Shown: positions 57,004 to 64,000 of the stretch, piece after piece
How positions within the stretch are numbered: position 1 is the first letter of the stretch
Layout of the letters: each line of letters starts with the position of its first letter
From: Liopterus haemorrhoidalis
Taxonomy: Eukaryota > Arthropoda > Insecta > Coleoptera > Dytiscidae
DNA: 64,000 bases
Assembly (NCBI GenBank): GCA_963971575.1
Contig: OZ020612.1
Location: 310,001-374,000, forward strand
Direction: 5' to 3'
The notes under the pieces: model-generated
What the model saw: only the letters and a program-made list of their open reading frames with translations
The model's database searches: none
What the model was told of the DNA's origin: nothing
Translations under genes and position numbers: made by a program

Positions 57004-57413
57004 AATTGATGTGAAGTGTGAATTTTCACATATTTCAGGGTTTCACAGGTATTTAGTAAGTGAATGATGATTATTTGGGATGCCAAAACAAATTTTATGT
57101 TAAAATATTTTCTTTTGTTAATTTTAATTCGAATGCCTAATATCATTATTTAGGTTTCTAAATATGTGCAGTATTTTTTTTTTTTATATAGCAAGGTTCC
57201 TTAAGATTTTGAAAATTGAGCCTATGGCTTCCATTGGTTGTTTTAAGTCATAAATCCGCCCCTCCGATTTCGTGTATTCAATTTCAACAATTTCCACTGG
57301 TTATTAAATTTACGCTTTTAAAAATTAAATGCAACATTTGGCCAAATATAAGTAGAATTTTGAAAAAATAATTTAAACAAAATAAAAATGCAAAAAAAAA
57401 CAAAATAAAATTG

Positions 57414-57486
57414 TCTCGAGACCGGAACCTTAGTCTGCAAATTAAAATGCGAGCATGCTAACCATTACACTATCAAAGTATGCTGG
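57414..57486 (-). repeat. tRNA-like module in repeat D copy 5
   Basis: On the minus strand, A-box-like gatagtgtaatggttagcat and B-box-like aaggttccggtctcg. It is closest to the module in copy 3. Confidence 0.55.
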
Positions 57487-57843
57487 TTTACTGTGTTACA
57501 TGAGTTATTAAATATTTTGCATGGTCAAGTAAAAATCACAAAACATGCGTTATTTTCCGAAAACATAATCTAAAAATTCCTGTTGTACTATTCCTTAGAA
57601 TTTTTTCAGATTTTTAATTTAAACCATCTGGGCTATAGGGTGTGGGACAACATTTATTTTCCACAATTTTGGCAAAAATCGCATTAAAATAATTTATTTT
57701 GCAAAAATAAAATTTTGATCGTCAATCCACGTACTAAGAGCTTTCATTTGATACACTATTCAGAATTTAAAAAATATATATTTTTTTTCTATCAGCAGAT
57801 ATTTGTTTACATTTCTAGGGGGATATGTTTTTTAGATGTCTTA

Positions 57844-58102
57844 GGCCCGGTTTTTCCACCTTCAGATAAAGTTCCAGGTAACTATCTGACAGATAAGGTT
57901 ATTTTTAACTTCATCTGCTGAGTAAATGTCATCCCTTCTTTCTATACAAATGTATCTATCAGATAGTTATCTAACGGATAATGAGACTGACGTATTGAAT
58001 TCACTGACTGGTATTGACATTTATTCAGCAGATGAAGTTACAAATAACCTTATCTGTCAGATAGTTACCTGGAACTTTATCTGAAGGTGGAAAGACCGGG
58101 CC
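57844..58102 (+). mobile_element. PIF/Harbinger-type MITE (TSD TTA)
   Basis: 259 bp with ~75-bp inverted arms starting ggcccggtttttccacctt, flanked by TTA (57841-57843, 58103-58105), as expected for Harbinger elements that target TWA. Empty-site check: repeat D copy 4 at 37514-37535 reads straight through (agatgttttagtattttt). The arms include aactatctgacagataaggt. No ORF. Confidence 0.92.
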
Positions 58103-58215
58103 TTAGTATTTTTCCTATGTGCGGTTCAAATAGTTGTATAAGCATACCAAATTTCAACTCTCGACGACAAAATGACGGTATAAGGGTTTTTCGGTCATAC
58201 TTACAAAACCCTAAA

Positions 58216-60242
58216 AAAGGGGGGTCTTTGTTGTACGTGGGTCGGTGGGTTGTTTTGATGACCGTGGTCGGCACATTTGCTATTCCGTTGGATTTGTCGT
58301 CTTCTCAAGTCATTTAAAAATTTTAGATCGTCTTCAACTGAAAATGTTGGTTCCCTCTCGGTTATCTTTTGAAAAATCTGGATTTCCCAAAAACCGCGCA
58401 CCTAGGGGAGAGGCGGCCCAAAAGACGAGCCCCGCCCCCCAAGAATCACTAAAAAAATATGTATGTTTGATTTGATTGTTTTTACATCACTAAACACGAT
58501 CCACCATCTTTCAAAGATAAAAGCGGCTAAAGAGCCATTTGTGGCCCACTTTCATGTTTTCACCTTGAAGATTTGAAGGAGCTTTTAAGGGAAAAAGGAC
58601 CTTCTGAGTCCTCTAAGTATAAATCTTATGGTGGAATTAGGTTACTTCCACGATTTGATAGAATTTATCCCGGCTTAGCGGCATTATCACGAGTGGCGAC
58701 GAAATTATTTGTGGAGGAAGTTCATCAAATAGTTTTTATGGTCAACATTGATAAAGGACTACTAATATAGATGATACTCCTGTTCTGTGCTAGTCTTTAC
58801 ACGTTGTTATTTTATTTCTAAATGCGTATTTATGATAAATGACTTTCAGAAGCTTCATCATTAAATCATATAAGTTTGTAGCGTTGGCAAAGCTCGTGCT
58901 TAGTAAACATTAGAGAAGCAAAGTATAAAGTCAAAAAAATATAAGATAAGTTTTGATAAAGCTCCGCTTTTTGATCTTGGCCAATCGATAAGATCGTTTC
59001 ACGAAAAAATATAACAGGCAACTTTGTTCCATTTGAGGGAAATGAGGTGGGCGCGCCCGGACATTAGTGCCAGTGACATCACCTGAACCCCCCCCCCCCC
59101 CCTCCCACACCACACTGTCGTTATTCACAACTATTCACCGTGTTAGGGAGGGTTTTGTTTCACAAATAAAATTTCATAAATTGAATATTTAAATCTTATA
59201 GTTTTCCGCCTGTACACTGGATCACTTTTTGGATTTTGAACGTCTCTCTTGCCGATCAATTGCATAGATGAGTAAAAAAAAAATTAGTTAATAATAAAAA
59301 TAATCTGTTTCTTACAAACGCTGATTTAAAATAAATACATACAGGTCATTTCTTAGACGGAACTAAACGGGACTCTTGTTTTTTTAAGTTGTCACGAAAA
59401 CAGAGCTTTGCTAGGTTATTTCATTTTTCATGTTGGCGTTTATTATTAAGTGACATTTATTAGAAAAATAAATAAAAAATACATTTTCTAATTTTTGGAA
59501 AATGTAAGAATTTAAGAAATGATACATTTGTACTAAAAATTACACAAAAAATCAAAATATTATGACATTAACTTTAACATAAAAATGTTTATTGTAATAA
59601 AATTAAATATACCAATGTGTATAAACAACATATTCATAAAAAAGAGTAAAAAAATCAATGTACTAAGCAACAAGAAAAAATAAATAAAGTCTGTTTGTCA
59701 TTTTTTACTGTTGTTGTTTATTTAAGTGTTCATGTCCATTTTTATTTGCTGTTTTATAAACAAATAAATAGATAAATAAATAAACAACATTAATTTTTAA
59801 GAAAAACTAACTATAAAGCAAAATTTAAATTTGCTCAATAGCTCTGTAGTGTCAAAGGTTATGTGAGTATAGTTTGTTTCTTTAATCGGAACTAAATGGG
59901 AATTTAGTTCTTTTAGATTGTCATAACAAGGAAACTTTCTTAGATTATTTGATGTTTCATGTCGGCATGTGAAAATTTAAAATTGACCTTACAAATTTAG
60001 TTAAAGGTCACAATCCATTCACGATATTTCCTCATCTGAGTAGGCCATGTAGCGGTTTTGTTGGTAGTCATGAAAAATATCTAAAAATACTAAATTACAG
60101 AAATTCAAAAATATCATTCATGTGATATTTTATACGAAATATTTTTTCGGAAACACTGGCAATAGAATTAGTTGATATAAAAATGTCAAATTTTGGCTTC
60201 TGAAAATTATGCGACTTAACAAAAAAATGTGAGGAAGTGTCA
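58216..60242. other. Noncoding; small repeats and a C run
   Basis: A repeat shared with 31890-31970 is at 58855-58920, and a 15-bp C run at 59088-59102. Two diverged copies of a ~110-bp block lie 530 bp apart (ggaactaaacgggactcttg near 59361; ggaactaaatgggaatttag near 59887). The 65-codon frame at 58573-58770 is not recognised. Confidence 0.4.
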
Positions 60243-60244
60243 TA

Positions 60245-60720
60245 CAGTAAAACCTCGATTATCCGGACTAGGTCGGGGATGAAGGTAGTCCGGATAACGA
60301 AAAATCCGGATAATCGAAAAAAAATTGAGGAGAAATAGGAAAGAAAATTTACGTACATTAAGCATGAATCATTTTTTTATTGATATATATACGTTCAGTA
60401 AACTGTGTAATTTTTTCACTTTGTTTTTTAAATCCGATATTGTGGAAGTGTCGACGCCATATTTATCAGACCAATAACGTCCTGAGTCACCTCATTTAAA
60501 TGCACTGATGTTATCTAGTTTGTCTTTTAAAGATAGTACAATACATTTTCTTTTCGCTGACATATCTGTAATATTAAAAGAAAATATTTAAATCGTACGT
60601 CCAGACACGTCATGACGTGAAAACCGGTACACAGCGGCGTAACACAGCCAATTCGTAAAATAATTTCCTCGTTTAAAAGAATCCGGATAAACGAAAATTT
60701 GGATGGTTGAGGTTCTACTG
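60245..60720 (-). mobile_element. pogo/Tigger-type element, deleted
   Basis: 476 bp with inverted ends cagtaaaacctcgattatcc and gaggttctactg, flanked by TA (60243-60244, 60721-60722). These termini are typical of pogo/Tigger elements. Subterminal ccggataa motifs recur at both ends. Only the start of the transposase is present. Confidence 0.9.
60365..60563 (-). pseudogene. pogo/Tigger transposase, N-terminal psq/CENP-B-like helix-turn-helix
   Basis: Starts at the ATG with its A at 60563: MSAKRKCIVLSLKDKLDNIS, then AFK, one TGA stop, GDSGRYWSDKYGVDTSTISD and LKNKVKK, ending about 60365. This is the DNA-binding helix-turn-helix that opens pogo-family transposases (KRKxxxLSxKxKLxII...YGVxxSTISDIxK). 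The DDE domain is entirely absent, and the single in-frame stop inactivates what is left. Confidence 0.85.
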
Positions 60721-60722
60721 TA

Positions 60723-61272
60723 GGGAGTTAGACTGAAGTTCTCTTTTATATATTTAGAGATTATTTTATTTGTGAAACAATAAGAAATTACCTCCTTGAG
60801 ATAGCGGAGGAGTTAAAAGTGCTTGGAGAGTTGGTTGTGGTTGTGAGATGCTGTCACCTCGGGCGACCGACAATACCACCCTCTTACAAGTGCTCTTTGA
60901 ATTGAATACTCTGTCAAAATATGTGACAGAGCGAGAGGCGGGGGCGGGCGAGGAAATTAAAGCACTCCTCAGATGTGCACGTCTTCTGTGTGTTCCCCGG
61001 CTCAGAGATAACAAGCCGCAACTTGACGATTTGCATCTTGTCCGACCGACGCGCTGGCCTTTGTTACCGCACCAAGCCACACCATCGCCGCCGGATAATT
61101 TCACTGGACGTTTACATAACCAGACCCAGGACCTGTGTCCTGTGTCCTGTGGCCTACCTGCCACCCCTATCCCCTACCACACACACACTAATTGCAGGGC
61201 TCACCAAACTTTTTCAGAAACTGTTACAAGAAATTACTTACTTAATACTAAGCCTTTCTACCTTTTGGTGTA
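60723..61272. other. GC-rich block with opposed open frames
   Basis: From about 60785 to 61190 the sequence is GC-rich with many CpG and long open frames on both strands (60848-61273 plus, 60766-61164 minus). Neither translation has a motif I recognise. It may be a promoter or first-exon CpG-rich region, a captured gene fragment, or simply composition-driven open frames. Confidence 0.4.
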
Positions 61273-61675
61273 AAGTTGCCTCTTATATTTCGGGATTACG
61301 CTAAACTACTGCTGCCATCTGCCAACTGACGCTTTTATCGTAAAGTTTGACATTTTAACAGTATACGTACTCAGAACGTTTTGACATACGAGCGCAATTT
61401 GTGTTGTTTACAGTAACTTGAAAAAATCTCGGCTAAAAATGGAATTATATCGTGAACATTTTCGAGCGATTATTTTTTACAACTTTCGACATGGATTAAC
61501 CCAACAACAGTGCATCGATTAATTCAACTTTTGGCAATGACCAACAAGAACTACGATGATTTGCCGACTTCAGTCGTAGCCGTGGTTCGCTTAAGGACGA
61601 ATTTCGTGAAGGTCTGTTGTTGTTCCGGAAAACATTGATGCTATGCGTGAACTGATACTGCAAGATCGGTATGTA
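61273..61675 (+). mobile_element. Mariner family 5, 5' part
   Basis: Starts agttgcctcttatatttcgg beside a TA and matches the end of the window at 63963-64000 (cgttgccttttatgtatcgg). It stops abruptly at 61675, where repeat A begins. Confidence 0.8.
61439..61675 (+). pseudogene. Mariner transposase N-terminal fragment
   Basis: The ATG at 61439 opens MELYREHFRAIIFYNFRHGL and TQQQCID, then a stop. Further pieces in shifted frames are LKDEFREG and VVPENIDAMRELILQDRYV, all in mariner order (first and second helix-turn-helix). The rest is lost at the junction with repeat A. Confidence 0.8.
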
Positions 61676-62356
61676 TGGACCTCAATTCGTGGAGATCCAT
61701 CGAAATCTCCAAATGTCAAAATCAGTATGATCGCAATACCTCCCTTATTTATATATGTTGGCGGTCGGTAAATTTTTCAATTTTTTTTTGGTTTTATCAA
61801 AAAAATGTCTAAAATAAAAGTAGTTAGTTATTGCTTTTATAGCAACTTTTGTTAGATAAATTTTTTCCAAATATTTTTTTGTTCAATATTCGCAAAAATC
61901 TTAAAATCGATACTCCCATTTCTAGTCAACCGATTTTTACCGAAAGTTGATCAACTCGTGCCATTGATGTCAGAAGCTTAAATATGAAGTTTCATAAAAA
62001 TCCTTTTAGCCGAATATGCTTTGCACGTGTACACAGACAGACGGACGGACAGACAGACAGATAGACAGACAGACAGACAGACAGACCGACAGACCGACAG
62101 ACCGACAGACCGACAGACCGACAGACCGACAGACCGACAGACCGACAGACCGACAGACCGACAGACCGACAGACCGACAGACCGACAGACCGACAGACCG
62201 ACAGACCGACAGACCGACAGACCGACAGACATCATGCTAAAAATAGTCAAAACGTTATGTAGGGACCTCAATTCGTGGAGATCCATCGAAATCTCGAAAT
62301 GTCAAAATCGGTATGATCACAATACCTCCCTTATATATGTTGGCGGTCGGTAAATA
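61676..62356 (-). repeat. Repeat family A, copy 4, block at both ends and expanded minisatellite
   Basis: The ~95-bp end block occurs twice in the same orientation, at 61676-61772 and 62255-62356, bracketing the body and the minisatellite. The minisatellite (62036-62229) is about 190 bp, mostly perfect 8-bp cagaccga units. It yields artefactual Asp/Arg/Pro/Thr/Gln-rich frames. Confidence 0.85.
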
Positions 62357-63364
62357 TTGGTGGTGGTCGATTCGTAGTTACACTGTGTAAATCAGCCGTA
62401 AAAAAGAGATCCTCATTGCTAAAATCCAAGTATGATCTAAAAAAAAGGTTACTCCAATACAAATATTAAGTCATGTTAATCTTTTCATTTCTATCTCCCC
62501 CTCCTTCGATGTGGGCCCCGGGCATGTGCCCCTATTGCTCCTGTTTAGTTACGGAACTGCTAACAGAACATACAACCATAAATTTCAATTTAAAAAAGAC
62601 TAACTGGTCTAGTACAACTAGATGTTAATAAAGCGTTGTATTAAATATTTTATAGAATTATTAAGTTTTTTAAGCCAGACTCGCGGCCTCAATTTTGATC
62701 GGCTTACACGGAAATTTTCAAGTGGCCTGCCGACCCACCGAGATTTTACCCAAAGAAATGTGAACTGATCTAATAGCGATCTCTGAAATTTATTTCCATA
62801 AGTGAAAAAGAGGATTGTATCGATGTGAATTCACAGAAGAGTAATGTTTCGGTGATTATTTAAAAGTAAAATAATGCCTTATGAATAAAGTTTGTTTTTT
62901 TTTATCAAACTTCATACATTATTTAATTTAGATTGTGAAAAGAAAACATCGTTCACCTTTATTTGTAGCGGGCGAGCCTGTATTTGTGGAGCATTGTGTC
63001 CCTTTATCTTGAGTAAACGCGAGATAGGTAGTGAGTATTTTACGGCCACTATTTTTTCATATTAGCGCGGTAAGAGCCCCGATATATTAGGTGGTTTATT
63101 TAGGCAGTGGTGAAGATGCGGTACGGCCGGCCAGCCCCATCAAACAATGGGATCAATATCTCAACCGCGCGCCGGATTTATGGGCACAGTTTTAACCAGA
63201 GATAACTATCTTCCTCATTCCAAACTTTCCAAACATTTGATCCTCGAACAACCTACGAACCCAGATCGCAGTTAACAGATCCTCTTTTCACAAAAAAAAT
63301 TATCTACAAAAAGAAATTAGCAGAATATCAAGTTACTTTCAATGATACTCTCAACAAATTTAGT
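62357..63364. other. Noncoding; hAT end fragment
   Basis: At 62505-62552, atgtgggccccgggcatgtg and agttacggaactg resemble the right end of a hAT element whose left-end type occurs at 6096. No gene is supported. Confidence 0.4.
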
Positions 63365-63365
63365 A

Positions 63366-63943
63366 CAAGGTGTCTCAAAAGAAATTTTATATTTATTTAG
63401 CTTACTGCGTGAACGCAACGTATCCGAGGGGCGCGGGGATTATGTCAATCGGTAGCCTGGCTCTTGGGAATTCCTGGTATAACCAAAGAACATGGTTCCA
63501 ACAGGACAGAGCAACTTCACACACGTCCAATATGTCTCTGCCACGTGTTCGTGAAATTTTCTCAGGCAAATTGATCTCCCGGAGAGGTGACATAAATTGG
63601 CCTCCACGCAGTCCAGATTTAAGCCCTATGGACTTTTTCCTATGGGGTTATCTTAAATCTAAAGTTTACGCCAATAAACCGACTTCACTGGCGCATTTGA
63701 AAGAAAATATCCGTCACGAAATGGCAGCCATCCCTGAGTCCACCTGCCGAGACGTCATAAGTAATTTTACTGTTCGATTAAATGAGTGCCGAGAACGCGA
63801 GGGTCTACATTTAGACGATATTATTTTTAAGAAATAAATCCCCAAAAAGTGTATTTTAATAATTAATAAACATTTTTTCTATATACGGCTTACTTTTTTT
63901 TTAATCGATCCACTAAATATAAAATTTCTTTTGAGACACCTTG
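63366..63943 (+). mobile_element. Mariner/Tc1-type family 6, short derivative with both ends
   Basis: 578 bp with inverted ends caaggtgtctcaaaagaaat and atttcttttgagacaccttg, flanked by TA (63364-63365, 63944-63945). The 5' half of the transposase gene is deleted. Confidence 0.92.
63415..63837 (+). pseudogene. Mariner/Tc1-type transposase, C-terminal half
   Basis: Open frame (from the ATG at 63370, which is probably artificial) through WFQQDRATSHTSNMSLPRV (second catalytic Asp), FSGKLISRRGDINWPPRSPD, LSPMDFFLWGYLKSKVYANK (last Asp of the pair), and a C-terminal helix region to the stop at 63835-63837. This matches the second half of an insect mariner-like transposase. The DNA-binding domains and first catalytic Asp are missing. 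The surviving frame is intact over about 140 codons, so this copy is relatively young. Confidence 0.87.
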
Positions 63944-63962
63944 TATTATTACGTAGTTACTA

Positions 63963-64000
63963 CGAGCGTTGCCTTTTATGTATCGGGATTTCGCTAAACT
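63963..64000 (+). mobile_element. Mariner family 5 terminus at window edge
   Basis: gcgttgccttttatgtatcg next to TA matches 61273 onward and marks the start of another copy continuing past the window. Confidence 0.75.

Larger units (their letters stand above)
57004..58215 (-). repeat. Repeat family D, copy 5, with Harbinger MITE inside
   Basis: The longest copy: end motif (57006-57052), AT body, tRNA-like module (57414-57486), outer block with gtgtgggacaac and agctttcatttgatacact, then a Harbinger-type MITE (57844-58102) and the outer end (acggtataagggtttttcgg, cttacaaaaccctaaaa). Confidence 0.85.

Noticed and set aside
62016..62353. Long frames made of Asp-Arg-Pro-Thr-Gln repeats
   Set aside because: They are the direct translation of the 8-bp cagaccga minisatellite on either strand; no coding signal.

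Overview
This window looks like gene-poor, AT-rich nuclear DNA from an arthropod, most likely an insect. There are no operons or bacterial-style gene arrays. It is packed with degraded animal transposons: many Tc1/mariner families, piggyBac, hAT, pogo/Tigger, a Harbinger-type MITE, Penelope-like elements with GIY-YIG endonuclease, LINE reverse-transcriptase fragments, a copia remnant and tRNA-derived SINEs. Microsatellites and long C or G runs lie between them. The species cannot be named from the sequence.

Layout. 1-3.3 kb: noncoding repeats (family A, first copy of a foldback element). 3.3-5.2 kb: copia remnant and mariner deletion derivatives. 6.5-7.4 kb: a recent 440-bp tandem duplication. 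8.0-9.55 kb: a mariner broken by a SINE, with a foldback element at its left end. 9.8-14.8 kb: mariner, piggyBac MITE and LINE fragments nested in each other. 15-19.2 kb: small hAT MITEs, a Penelope-type palindrome, a minisatellite and a long AAAT array. 20-28.4 kb: a Penelope GIY-YIG fragment, repeat family D copies and a LINE 3' end. 29-34 kb: hAT elements and another foldback copy. 34.2 kb: the one convincing host-gene exon (minus strand). 35-41.7 kb: SINE, repeat D, mariner, LINE, Penelope and hAT. 42-48.2 kb: Tc1 and LINE remnants, repeat A and a long-TIR element. 49.5-56.5 kb: foldback copy 5, a complete-ended mariner-like element, a hAT holding a LINE fragment, and a conserved ORF split by a mariner. 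57-64 kb: repeat D with a Harbinger MITE, pogo, a GC-rich block, repeat A with an expanded minisatellite, and mariner ends.

Nothing here works as a pathway. Most transposase and reverse-transcriptase genes are frameshifted, stop-containing or internally deleted, so mobile copies would have needed enzymes encoded elsewhere. The most informative items are: (1) five copies of a ~565-bp foldback element, each flanked by an exact 3-bp duplication; (2) repeat family D, whose copies carry different tRNA-like modules at one position; (3) insertions whose pre-insertion sites can be reconstructed exactly; (4) the 159-bp GC-rich spliced exon. I found no evidence of a new multi-gene system.
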